From: Streptomyces sp. CNQ-509
Lineage (GTDB): Bacteria > Actinomycetota > Actinomycetes > Streptomycetales > Streptomycetaceae
Length of the DNA stretch: 64,000 nt
Assembly (NCBI RefSeq): GCF_001011035.1
Contig: NZ_CP011492.1
Span: 7,309,447-7,373,446, forward strand
Direction of reading: 5' to 3'
Shown here: one piece after another, positions 1-7,985 of the stretch
How the letters are laid out: each line of letters starts with the position of its first letter
How positions within the stretch are numbered: the stretch's first letter is position 1
The notes under the pieces: model-generated
The model's database searches: none
Told to the model about the DNA's origin: nothing
What the model saw: the letters and a program-made list of their open reading frames with translations, nothing else
Position numbers and translations under genes: made by a program

Positions 1-1
1 C

Positions 2-883
2 CACCACGAACTCGCCACCCTCGGCCTGCCCGCCGCGGAAGCCGCCCGGCGGGTCGATGCAGACGCGCTGAACCCGCTCCACGCCCCCAAGCCCGTCTCG
101 CTCGTCGGCGCCTCCTTCGTCGGCGAGATGTCCGTCGACATCGCCGAGATCCACGACCTCGATCCCGCCGTCTACCACGACGTCGTCAGCCTCTGGGCGC
201 CGCCGCACTGGCCGGAGGAGCGCAAGCGGGCGCTGGTCGAGGAGTCCTTCAAGGGCGCGGGCACCGAGGCGTTCGGCGGCGACCACGCCGTCCTCGGCGC
301 CGTCGACCCGATGCGCGTCGACATGTGCAACGTCGCCTTCCACCGCGGCGTGTACGAGGCCGTACCGCTGCCGCCCGCCACCGACACGATCGGCAGCGAC
401 TACTTCCTCCTCCACCTCGTCCACGACGCCACCCTGCCCGGCGTCCTCCACAACCGGCACATCGTCAACTACCACACCGACGAGCGGAAGACCGGCGCCG
501 GCTTCACGGCCTACCAGATGCGATTCGCCAAGTTCCTGCTGTCGATGCGCTACTTCAACGTCGTCTACGACGAACTCGCCGCCGCCGGCGCCGCGCTCCT
601 CGACGACCGGCACCGCCTGCGCGCCGCCGCCGTCGGTGAACTGGTCGCGCGCAGCGCCCGGCTCGACCGCGACGAGAACGTCATGCGGCTGACCGCCCTG
701 GAGATCGCGTACCGCAAACTCGGCGGCACATACGCGGAGTTCGCCGGCGTGCTGGCGGCCCGCGCCTCCGGCCTGCCGGCGGAGGCCGCCCGCGACATGG
801 CCGACTTCGCGCTGCTCATCGCCGCGTGGGAGCCGCTGGTGCGGGCGAGCAGGGCGACGGACGTGCCGGGGGCCGGCCGGTGA
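2..883 (+). CDS. glycosyltransferase-like protein (DUF6271-like), 5' partial
   Basis: The reading frame is open to the left edge, so the N-terminus lies outside the window; about 293 residues are visible. The first visible stretch (HHELATLGLP, then PVSLVGASFVGE) runs straight into the part that begins at the internal ATG at 128, which is therefore unlikely to be the true start. The sequence (GSDYFLLHLVHD, HNRHIVNYHTDER) resembles a Streptomyces family I remember as DUF6271, with a nucleotide-diphospho-sugar transferase-like fold, found in biosynthetic clusters. That identification is from memory and the sugar or acceptor is unknown. The stop overlaps the GTG of the decarboxylase gene (GTGA), indicating translational coupling and a shared operon. 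Confidence 0.6.
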   Translation, partial: HHELATLGLPAAEAARRVDADALNPLHAPKPVSLVGASFVGEMSVDIAEIHDLDPAVYHDVVSLWAPPHWPEERKRALVEESFKGAGTEAFGGDHAVLGAVDPMRVDMCNVAFHRGVYEAVPLPPATDTIGSDYFLLHLVHDATLPGVLHNRHIVNYHTDERKTGAGFTAYQMRFAKFLLSMRYFNVVYDELAAAGAALLDDRHRLRAAAVGELVARSARLDRDENVMRLTALEIAYRKLGGTYAEFAGVLAARASGLPAEAARDMADFALLIAAWEPLVRASRATDVPGAGR

Positions 884-2109
884 CCGCGGCCGTACGGTCC
901 CCGCGGCCGGCCCCGCCGGCCCCGCCCGTGACGACCGCAGCCGTGACCGCACGGCTGCGCGCCGCCCTCGCCGCCGCGGACGACGACCGGATCATCTACG
1001 ACCTGCCCGGCATCGAGGAGCGCTACGACGAGCTGCGGCGCCGGCTGCCCGGCGTCGACGTCAGGTTCGCGATGAAGGCATGCCCCGTCGACGAGGTGCT
1101 GGCCCGGCTCGCGGAGAAGGGCGCCGGGTTCGACGCCGCGAGCTCCGGCGAAGTGGCGCAGGCGCTCGGCGCCGGTGCGCCCGCGGCCCGTATCCACTAC
1201 GGCAACACCGTCAAGTCCGACCGCGGCATCCTCGCCGCGCACCGCCTCGGCGTCCGCGACTTCGCCACCGACAGCCCCGAGGACGTGCTGGCCATCGCCG
1301 CACTCGCGCCCGGCGCGCGGGTGTTCTGCCGGCTGGCCACCACCGGCGAGGGCGCGCTGTGGGGGCTCAGCCGGAAGTTCGGCTGCACGCCGGACGAGGC
1401 GGTGCGGGTGCTCGCCGGGGCGCGGGCCGCAGGGCTCACCCCGGCCGGGCTCTCCGTGCACGTCGGCTCGCAGCAGATGACGGCCGCGGCATGGCGTCGC
1501 GCCTTCGACACCTTCGCGGACGTACTCGCGGCCCTGGCCCGGCGCGGCATCCACCCCGACCACGTCAACCTCGGCGGCGGCCTGCCCGCGCTCGGCTACC
1601 GCGACCTGCGCGGCCGGCCGCTGGTGCCGGAGCTGGACGAGACGTTCGCGGCGATCCGCGGGGGCATGGCGCGGCTGCGCGCCGCGGCCCGCGACCCGCT
1701 GCGCTTCGTCGTCGAACCGGGCCGGCACCTGGTCGCCGACCACGGCGCGATCCGGGCGCACGTCGCACGGCTCTCCTCGCGCCGGCACCCGGACGGCGGG
1801 CGGGGCTACTGGCTCTTCCTGAGCTGCGGCAGGTTCAACGGCCTGTACGAGGTCGACCGGTTGCACTACCCGCTGGTGTTCCCCTCCCACGGCGCCGCCG
1901 CGGAGCTGGTGCCGGCGGTCGTCGCCGGACCCACGTGCGACAGCGACGACGTCGTGGCGGAGGGCCGCGTACCGGTGCAGGTGCCCAGGGCGGCCGCGTC
2001 CGGGGATCCGGTGTGGATCCTCTCCAGCGGCGCGTACGCCGTCAGTTACATGACCCGGGGGTTCAACGGCTATGGCCCGCTACCGCACACCTGCCTGCGC
2101 GCCGGCTGA
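880..2109 (+). CDS. fold-type III PLP-dependent decarboxylase (ornithine/diaminopimelate type)
   Basis: A 409-residue alanine-racemase-fold decarboxylase of the ornithine/diaminopimelate/carboxynorspermidine group. The PLP lysine is in FAMKACP (about Lys66); HVGSQ, NLGGGLPA, FVVEPGR and the dimer-interface motif GPTCDSDDV are all present, so the active site looks intact. It should decarboxylate a basic amino acid or a carrier-bound derivative to an amine. I chose GTG 880 because it overlaps the upstream stop and because an ATG further upstream (826) would lie deep within the preceding gene. Its position between a glycosyltransferase-like gene and an acetyltransferase suggests it supplies an amine unit to the cluster product. 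Amino-acid specificity cannot be read from sequence. Confidence 0.85.
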   Translation: MTAAVRSPRPAPPAPPVTTAAVTARLRAALAAADDDRIIYDLPGIEERYDELRRRLPGVDVRFAMKACPVDEVLARLAEKGAGFDAASSGEVAQALGAGAPAARIHYGNTVKSDRGILAAHRLGVRDFATDSPEDVLAIAALAPGARVFCRLATTGEGALWGLSRKFGCTPDEAVRVLAGARAAGLTPAGLSVHVGSQQMTAAAWRRAFDTFADVLAALARRGIHPDHVNLGGGLPALGYRDLRGRPLVPELDETFAAIRGGMARLRAAARDPLRFVVEPGRHLVADHGAIRAHVARLSSRRHPDGGRGYWLFLSCGRFNGLYEVDRLHYPLVFPSHGAAAELVPAVVAGPTCDSDDVVAEGRVPVQVPRAAASGDPVWILSSGAYAVSYMTRGFNGYGPLPHTCLRAG

Positions 2110-2110
2110 C

Positions 2111-2599
2111 GTGCGCATCCGGCACATCGCCGCCCACGACTGGGGCGCCATCGCCGCGCTGGAGGACCGCGCGTACGCCGACCGGGCGCTCGCCGAGGGC
2201 CGCGCGGCCCTGGAGTTCCGCGGCCGGGCCTCGCCCGGCACCTGCTTCGTGCTGGACGCCGACGGCGCGCCCGGGGGCTACCTGCTGGCGCTGCCGTACC
2301 CGGCGTTCCGCTGCCCCGAACTGCGCGGCGCGGAGGAGTCCCGGCACGCGACCGACAACCTGCACCTGCACGACATCGTCGTGGCCGAGCACCTGCGCGG
2401 CGCCGGGCTCGCGGGACGCCTGCTCGCCCGGCTCACCGCCACCGCCCGCGCCCGGCGGTTCCGCCGGATCTCCCTCGTCGCCGTCGCCGGCACCGCGTCG
2501 TTCTGGACCCGCCGCGGCTACCGCCCGCACTACGACGTGGCACCCCCGGCCGGCTACGGCCCGTGGGCGGTCTACATGTCCAGGGAGGCGGGCCGGTGA
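2111..2599 (+). CDS. GNAT family N-acetyltransferase
   Basis: A 163-residue protein with the GNAT core. Strand beta4 (LHLHDIVVAEHLRGAG) leads to the acetyl-CoA pyrophosphate-binding loop LRGAGLAGRLL, and the C-terminal SFWTRRGYRPHYD is the usual last strand and tyrosine region. It probably acetylates an amine, plausibly the product of the adjacent decarboxylase. GTG 2111 lies 1 bp after the decarboxylase stop and gives a compact domain. An ATG at 2072 is in frame but would overlap the upstream gene by 38 bp and add a non-conserved extension. The stop overlaps the GTG of the MFS gene. Confidence 0.8.
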   Translation: MRIRHIAAHDWGAIAALEDRAYADRALAEGRAALEFRGRASPGTCFVLDADGAPGGYLLALPYPAFRCPELRGAEESRHATDNLHLHDIVVAEHLRGAGLAGRLLARLTATARARRFRRISLVAVAGTASFWTRRGYRPHYDVAPPAGYGPWAVYMSREAGR

Positions 2600-3756
2600 C
2601 GATGCCGCGGATACACGACGACTTCCGCCGCGCCCAGGTGGCCATCGCGGCGCTCTTCTGCTTCCTGGGCTTCCAGTACGTCACCTGGGTGTCCCGGCTG
2701 CCGCGGGTCAAGGACGAGCTGGCCCTGACGGCGACCGAGCTGGGGCTGCTGCTCATGGCCTGCGGCGCGGGCGCGGCGGCGTCCTTCCCGCTGGTCGCCC
2801 ACCTCATGAAGGCGATGGGCGCCAAACGGCTCGCGTTCGCGTCCGCCGGCGCCCTGCTGCTGTTCCTGCCCGCGTTCGCCGCGGCGCCCACCTACCCCGT
2901 CGCGCTGGTCCTCGTCGCGGCCGACGGCGTCGCCGTCGGCTGTCTGAACGTGGCGATGAACGCGCAGGGCGCCGCACTGGAGGAGATCCACGAGCGCACC
3001 GCGATGGCGAAGATGCACGCCACCTTCAGCGCCGGTTCGCTGGCCGCCGCGCTGCTGGCGTCCGCCGTGCAGACCGCGACCGAGGCGATGGCCGCACACT
3101 TCGCGGTGGCCGCGGTGCTGCTCCTGGCGCTCCTCGCCGTCGCCCGCACCGGGCTGCCCGCCGGGAATGGCTTCCGGCAGCCGGAGAAGGGGCGCCGCAG
3201 GTGGCGGCTGCCGTCGCGCGTCACGCTCTGGATGGGGTGCGCGATGGCCTTCGGCACCGTCACCGAGGGCGCCATGAACGACTGGTCGACGCTCTACCTG
3301 GAGGACGTCGCCGACGCGGCGCCCGAGATCGCGCCGCTGGGCATCGCGGTGGTCTCCGTGATGATGGTCGTCGCCCGCCTCTTCGCCGACGGCTGGCGCA
3401 CCCGCTGGGGCGACGGACCCGTGGTCACGCTCGGCAGCGTGCTGGCGGGCACGGGCCTCGCCGTCGCGGTGCTCGCGGGCGGGGTGGTGCCGGCGCTCCT
3501 CGGGTTCGCGTGCGTCGGTCTCGGCGTCGCGGCCGTGACGCCGTGCGTGTACGTCGCGGCGGCCCGGGAGGGCCCCGACGCGCTGTCCCTGGTGGCGTCG
3601 ATGGGCACCACGGGGCTGCTGGGCGGGCCCGCGGCGATCGGCTTCATCGCGGGCGCGGCCGGGCTGGCGTGGGGCATGGGCGCCGTCGCCGCGTCCGCGC
3701 TGCTCGTATCGGTGTGTACGACGCGGATACGCTGGCCCGCGCTGAGCAACGCCTGA
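2596..3756 (+). CDS. MFS transporter (YbjJ-like)
   Basis: A protein of about 386 residues with 12 predicted hydrophobic segments, the MFS loop after TM2 (HLMKAMGAKR) and the central basic loop QPEKGRRRWR between the two six-helix halves. The N-terminus (FLGFQYVTWVSRLPRVKDEL) and NVAMNAQGAALE resemble the YbjJ-type subfamily of inner-membrane transporters. In this operon it is the likely exporter or self-resistance pump for the cluster product. GTG 2596 overlaps the GNAT stop; ATG 2602 is a close alternative. Substrate is inferred from context only. Confidence 0.8.
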   Translation: MTMPRIHDDFRRAQVAIAALFCFLGFQYVTWVSRLPRVKDELALTATELGLLLMACGAGAAASFPLVAHLMKAMGAKRLAFASAGALLLFLPAFAAAPTYPVALVLVAADGVAVGCLNVAMNAQGAALEEIHERTAMAKMHATFSAGSLAAALLASAVQTATEAMAAHFAVAAVLLLALLAVARTGLPAGNGFRQPEKGRRRWRLPSRVTLWMGCAMAFGTVTEGAMNDWSTLYLEDVADAAPEIAPLGIAVVSVMMVVARLFADGWRTRWGDGPVVTLGSVLAGTGLAVAVLAGGVVPALLGFACVGLGVAAVTPCVYVAAAREGPDALSLVASMGTTGLLGGPAAIGFIAGAAGLAWGMGAVAASALLVSVCTTRIRWPALSNA

Positions 3757-3817
3757 CGCTCGCGGGCGCGAACGGGGCGGCGTGGAGAGGCTGTTCGAAA
3801 CGGGGGTGGGACGGGCG

Positions 3818-4693
3818 ATGGCGGAGCACGGGCGAGGCCGACGGCCGGAGCGGGACGGGAGCGTAGCCGGGGAAGCGGCCGGGGCGGCCGCGGTCGAGAG
3901 CGGCGCCGAGGTTGCCGGAGGCGGGTTCCCGGACGGCCGCGGGGCGGCGGTGCGGGTCGCGGACGCGCCCGGCGGTGCCCTCGCGGGCGTACGGGTCACG
4001 CCCGGCGCCGCCGCGCCGCCGGGGCTGCCCGCGGGCGCGCGGGTCTGGGCGTTCGACGCCGGGCCCGGCGCCGAACCTGACCTGTCGGCGCTCGACGACG
4101 CCGAGCGGCGGCGGCACGCGAGCTTCCTGCGCCGGGCCGACCGGATCCGCTACGGCGTCGCCCACGCCGAACTGCGCCGGCTGCTGGGCGAGCTGACCGG
4201 CACCGCGCCCGCGGCGCTCCGCTTCGGCCGGCGCGCCTGCCCCCGGTGCGGCGGCCCGCACGGCCGGCCGGTGCTCGAACGGCCCGCGGACGGCCCGGAG
4301 TTCTCCCTCTCGCACGGCGGCGGGCTGGTGCTCGTCGCCGTCGCGACCGGCCGGGTGGGCGTCGACGTGGAGCCGGTCAGGGCCGCGCCGCCCGAGCGGA
4401 GCCTGGTGGAGCGGCTGCACCCGGCGGAGCGCGCGGTGGTCCTGACGGCGCCCGAGGCGCTGCGCTCCGCCGCGTTCACGCGGCTGTGGACGCGCAAGGA
4501 GGCGTACCTGAAGGGGCTCGGCGTGGGCCTCGGCCGCGCCCTCGACGCGGACGACGTCTCCACCGCCGTGCCGGGCTGGCACCTGGTCGATCTGGCGCCG
4601 GGGAACGGCCACGCGGGGGCGGTGGCCGTGGAGTCCGCGAGCGTCGCGGACACCGCCGGGGAATTGCACGAACCCGGCGCCGCATTACCCTGA
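3818..4693 (+). CDS. 4'-phosphopantetheinyl transferase (Sfp type)
   Basis: Sfp-type transferases load the phosphopantetheine arm from CoA onto carrier-protein serines. Both family signatures are present: VGVDVEPVR (Mg-binding Asp/Glu) and RLWTRKEAYLKGLGVGL. The likely client is the ACP domain at 6432-7985. The N-terminal 70 or so residues are Gly/Ala/Arg rich and not conserved, so the start is uncertain. ATG 3818 has a purine-rich stretch just upstream; GTG 3782 is possible and a start near 3950 cannot be excluded. The gene follows the MFS gene closely and is co-directional, which fits one biosynthetic operon. The catalytic region is complete. Confidence 0.85.
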   Translation: MAEHGRGRRPERDGSVAGEAAGAAAVESGAEVAGGGFPDGRGAAVRVADAPGGALAGVRVTPGAAAPPGLPAGARVWAFDAGPGAEPDLSALDDAERRRHASFLRRADRIRYGVAHAELRRLLGELTGTAPAALRFGRRACPRCGGPHGRPVLERPADGPEFSLSHGGGLVLVAVATGRVGVDVEPVRAAPPERSLVERLHPAERAVVLTAPEALRSAAFTRLWTRKEAYLKGLGVGLGRALDADDVSTAVPGWHLVDLAPGNGHAGAVAVESASVADTAGELHEPGAALP

Positions 4694-4719
4694 TCCGGTG
4701 CCGCCCGCCGCCTTCCGGC

Positions 4720-5226
4720 TCATTCCGGTTCGGCTCTGCGGCCCGGTTCCGCGCCGAAAGCGGCGCCGAGTCCGAATTCCGGCATGTTGATATAGCGGGC
4801 CTCATAGGAACCCGGCCGCACGTGGTACAGCTCGTGCCAGATGCCGACGTCCCCGTCGCTGCCCACGGCGCGGTTGAACCACTTCCAGTACGACCTGTGC
4901 CGGTGTTCCCGCGATTTCGAGAAATCCTCGATGTGCTCCGCCGACCGCCAGTACTGGACGACCGTGATCGTGCGTCCCCTGCGGCTCATTCTGCTGCCGA
5001 GCAGCCCGAGTTCCGGATCCTCGCCGAGTTCCACCAGCAGCTTCGGCATCGCGGTGAACGCCGGCCACCATTTGTGCACCTTCCAGAGGTAATTGATCCG
5101 CATTCCCACCAGGAAGAGGACGAATCCGTGGCCGGTGTCGACATTCACCCTGCCCTGCTCTATCCGCGCCATGCCGTCCGGGTCCTTTCCGGGGTGCCTC
5201 GCGCTCGCCGAGCCGGTCCCTGTCAT
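4720..5226 (-). CDS. DUF4188 / AF470-like monooxygenase-family protein
   Basis: A 168-residue protein with the DUF4188 (PF13826, monooxygenase AF470-like) pattern: FVLFLVGMRINYLWKVHKWW, VVQYWRSAEHIEDFSKS, HRSYWKWFNRAVG and IWHELYHVRPGSYE. The fold is a dimeric alpha-beta barrel-like domain; some relatives act on aldoximes or small hydrophobics, but no reaction is certain. ATG 5226 is preceded by GGAGGA with a 9-nt spacer, a strong ribosome site. It is the only gene of this region on the minus strand and ends 26 bp from the transferase stop. It may be a tailoring enzyme of the same cluster; a role outside it is equally possible. Confidence 0.7.
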   Translation of the reverse strand: MTGTGSASARHPGKDPDGMARIEQGRVNVDTGHGFVLFLVGMRINYLWKVHKWWPAFTAMPKLLVELGEDPELGLLGSRMSRRGRTITVVQYWRSAEHIEDFSKSREHRHRSYWKWFNRAVGSDGDVGIWHELYHVRPGSYEARYINMPEFGLGAAFGAEPGRRAEPE

Positions 5227-5523
5227 CGTAGAGCGTCCTCCGCGTCGGCGACATCGCCTGTACAGGCGGTAGTTGAGGTGCATAAAAGGGCAACATACGC
5301 TGTCGCCTCCCAAGTGGGGACATGTCCGGCAAATATTCTGCGAGAAAAGAATGGTTCAGACCAACGGATTGCATGTACGATGACGCTCGCTCGAACGCAG
5401 AACCGAACGTGCGATGACCCTCCGGTCACCACCCGACTACTGTTCGTCACGCTCTGAACACGGCACCACATAACCCTCGCTGCACGGCCTGAAGTTCACC
5501 TTGCACCGAACGGACAGGTACTT
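5227..5523. promoter_or_regulatory. divergent intergenic region between DUF4188 and HAD genes
   Basis: This 297-bp gap is clearly more A/T-rich than its neighbours and must hold the start signals of both the leftward DUF4188 gene and the rightward HAD gene. On the plus strand TACGAT (in GCATGTACGATGAC, about 5380) is a possible -10 box, with a weak -35. On the minus strand TTGCCC about 16 bp before TACCGC is a weak candidate pair. I see no clear operator palindrome or small gene. Confidence 0.35.
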
Positions 5524-6342
5524 ATGTGGAAGGCGGCACGCGTGGAGATTCCGGTGGACTCCGCGCATCAGCCGGGACGAATCGGCAACGAACTCGACGA
5601 AGGCGCAATACCCGTGCCCGCGCGGGCGGGCAACGTTACCGGCAAGTTGTTCACGGAAAGCCCCAAGGCGGGTGCGAGCAGGACGCATTCACTGCTGAAT
5701 GTGGGATTCCGCAACGTCGGCGACCCCGGCGGACCGCGCTCGCTCGACGTACACGCCCTGCTGTTCGACATGGACGGCACACTGGTGGAATCCGCGGCCG
5801 CAATGGACCGCCACACCCGCATGTGGGCGAGGCGCCATTCCCTCGACCCCGAGAAGGTCATCCGCGCCTCGCACGGGCGCCGCGACATCGACGTCATCCG
5901 CGAACTGGCCCCGCACGCCGACCCGTACGCCGAACTGGCCTGGTTCGACCACCTGTCCTGCACCGACGCCGCCGGCGTCCGCGCCGCACCCGGCGCCCCG
6001 CGGCTGCTCGCCGCCCTGCCCCCGCGCCGCTGGGGGCTGGTGACCTCCGCGACCCGGAGCGTCGCCCGCAGCCGGATGGCGGCGGCCGGACTGCCGCTGC
6101 CGGACGTCCTGGTCTGCGCCGAGGACGTCGCCGCGGGCAAGCCCAGCCCCGAGGGGTATCTGACCGCCGCGGCCCTCGTCGGCGCGCCCCCGTCGTCCTG
6201 CCTCGTGATCGAGGACGCCGACGTCGGCCTGCGCGCCGCCCGGGCCGCGGGCATGCCCGCGCTCGCGGTCGCGGGACCGCCGGGCCCCGTCCACGGCCAC
6301 CGGATCGCGGGCCTCGGCGCCCTCTGCGTCACCGCCGACTGA
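5524..6342 (+). CDS. HAD-family phosphatase (phosphoglycolate/sugar phosphatase type)
   Basis: A haloacid-dehalogenase hydrolase: motif I LLFDMDGTLVE (nucleophile and acid/base Asp), motif II LVTSATRS, motif III Lys in AAGKPSPEGY and motif IV VIEDADVGLRAA. The cap is of the small alpha-helical sugar-phosphatase type (MDRHTRMWARRH to DHLSCTDAAG). It dephosphorylates a small phosphorylated metabolite. From ATG 5524 the protein has 272 residues, with about 75 unconserved residues before motif I. GTG 5701 would give a standard-length enzyme, but neither start has a strong ribosome site. The gene leads the acyltransferase-ACP and ketosynthase genes, so it may act on a precursor of the cluster. Confidence 0.8.
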   Translation: MWKAARVEIPVDSAHQPGRIGNELDEGAIPVPARAGNVTGKLFTESPKAGASRTHSLLNVGFRNVGDPGGPRSLDVHALLFDMDGTLVESAAAMDRHTRMWARRHSLDPEKVIRASHGRRDIDVIRELAPHADPYAELAWFDHLSCTDAAGVRAAPGAPRLLAALPPRRWGLVTSATRSVARSRMAAAGLPLPDVLVCAEDVAAGKPSPEGYLTAAALVGAPPSSCLVIEDADVGLRAARAAGMPALAVAGPPGPVHGHRIAGLGALCVTAD

Positions 6343-6431
6343 CCCACCACCCAGCCGTACGCGCCGTCCCCCGTGCCGACGGGGCCGCGGTCGCGGCTGC
6401 CGTTCTCACGCCACGCGAAGGGGAGGCGGAG

Positions 6432-7985
6432 ATGGATCTCAGAACCGCACTGCTGCTGCCGGGCCAGGGCGCCTACCGGCCCGGCGCGTTCGCCGGGCCG
6501 GTGAGCGCCCCGGTCGCCGAGCTGCTTGCCGTCGTCGACACCGTCGCCGCCGAGTTCGGCCACGACCCGATCTCGCCGCTGCTCACCGACGCCGATGCAG
6601 CGGACGGCCGCCGGCTCGCCGAGACCGACCCGTTCGCGCTCCAGCTCGCGATCTACGCCGCGGCGCTCGTGTACGCCCGCGAGGTTGACCTGCGCGCGCC
6701 CGCCGACGTCGTACTCGGCCACAGCATGGGCGAGATGGCCGCCGCCGCCCACGCCGGCTGCTTCACCGCCGCGGACGGCGCCCGCATCGCCGCCCACCGC
6801 GCCCGCGCCCTGGAGCACGGCGCGGCCGGCACCGGCGGCATGCTCGCGCTCACCCTGCCGGCCCGCCGCGCCACCGCGCTGCTCGCCGCCGCGGAGCTGC
6901 CGGGCGCCCGGCTCGCCGTCGTCAACGCGCCGCGGCACGTCGTCGTCTCGGGCCCGGGGGACGCCCTAGGCCGCCTCGCGGCGCTCGCCGACGTCCTCGG
7001 CGTACGGGTCGTCCGGCTCACCGCGCCCTACCCGTTCCACAACCCGCTGCTGGCCACCGCCCAGGCCGAGTTCGCGGCGGCGATCGAGGGCATCCCCGAG
7101 CGCCCGGCGCAGCGCCGCCTGTACTCGCCGGCCCTCGGCGGGCTCGTCGAGGACGACACCGACGTCAAGGCGTCGCTGATCGCCGCGGTGACCCGGCCCG
7201 TCGACTTCCTCGCCGCACTGCGCGAGTTGCAGACGTACGGGCTGGAGTCGGTGGTGGAGTGCGGCCGCGCGGGCCTCGGGGAACTGGTGCGGCAGGCGGT
7301 GGGCTGCGGGACGCAGACCGCGGACCGGTGGCTCGCGACAGGAACGGCGGAGGGCTCGGCGGCACCGGTCGCCACACCGACGGCATCTCCGGTGCCCGAC
7401 CCCGGTGCGGGGGCGCCGGTCCCGGCGCCTGTGGCGTGGGAGGTGCCCGCGGCGGCGATACCGGTCGCGGAGCCCGCCCCCGTTCCCGTACCCGCAACGG
7501 CGCCCGCGGCACCGGATTCCGCGGCGGCCGGGCCTGCGGCGCGCGTCCCCGGTTCCGCACCCGGACGTGTGACGGAGTCCGCCGCGTCCGGCCGGGCGGC
7601 GGGCCCGGCCATCCCTTCCGCACCCCCGACCGCGGCTGTGCCACCCCCTGCCGCGGCCGGGCCCGGCCCTCTGCCCGCACCTTCACCCGCGGGGCCCGCG
7701 GCAGGCGGTGGCGTGCTGGCCGCACTTCAGCAGGTCTACGCCGACCGGCTCGGGTACCCCGTGGAGGCCATGGACCCGGACGCCGACCTCGAAGGCGACC
7801 TCGGCATCGACTCGCTCAAGCGCATGGAGGTGCTGAGCACGCTGATCGACCGCTTCGGCCTGCACCACGTGGCCGACGACACCCGCTTCGCCCTCCAGTC
7901 CACCCTCGGCGATCTCGCCCGCCTCATCGACGAGACCGGCCGCACCACAGGACCGGCCGCCGCCGCCCTACGGGCCGATGGCTGA
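6432..7985 (+). CDS. acyltransferase-ACP fusion (PUFA-synthase-like)
   Basis: A 517-residue two-domain protein. Residues 1-300 are a malonyl-CoA-type acyltransferase: LLLPGQGAY at the start, nucleophile Ser98 in GHSMGE, and the catalytic His in PYPFHNPLL. Residues 310-430 are a Pro/Ala-rich linker. Residues 435-515 are an acyl carrier protein with phosphopantetheine Ser461 in DLGIDSLKRMEVL. That ACP motif is of the PUFA-synthase/PfaA type rather than a typical modular-PKS ACP. It should load and carry an extender for the adjacent ketosynthase. ATG 6432 follows GGGAGGCGGAG. The stop overlaps the start of the ketosynthase gene by 8 bp. Confidence 0.85.
   Translation: MDLRTALLLPGQGAYRPGAFAGPVSAPVAELLAVVDTVAAEFGHDPISPLLTDADAADGRRLAETDPFALQLAIYAAALVYAREVDLRAPADVVLGHSMGEMAAAAHAGCFTAADGARIAAHRARALEHGAAGTGGMLALTLPARRATALLAAAELPGARLAVVNAPRHVVVSGPGDALGRLAALADVLGVRVVRLTAPYPFHNPLLATAQAEFAAAIEGIPERPAQRRLYSPALGGLVEDDTDVKASLIAAVTRPVDFLAALRELQTYGLESVVECGRAGLGELVRQAVGCGTQTADRWLATGTAEGSAAPVATPTASPVPDPGAGAPVPAPVAWEVPAAAIPVAEPAPVPVPATAPAAPDSAAAGPAARVPGSAPGRVTESAASGRAAGPAIPSAPPTAAVPPPAAAGPGPLPAPSPAGPAAGGGVLAALQQVYADRLGYPVEAMDPDADLEGDLGIDSLKRMEVLSTLIDRFGLHHVADDTRFALQSTLGDLARLIDETGRTTGPAAAALRADG

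Noticed and set aside
1080..3866. A 928-residue Arg-rich plus-strand frame
   Set aside because: It overlaps the decarboxylase, GNAT and MFS genes in another frame and has the Arg/Pro composition typical of shifted high-GC reading.
5460..5700. A separate small gene upstream of the HAD phosphatase
   Set aside because: The frames here are short, lack ribosome sites and overlap the HAD reading frame; the stretch is better read as its N-terminal extension or 5' leader.
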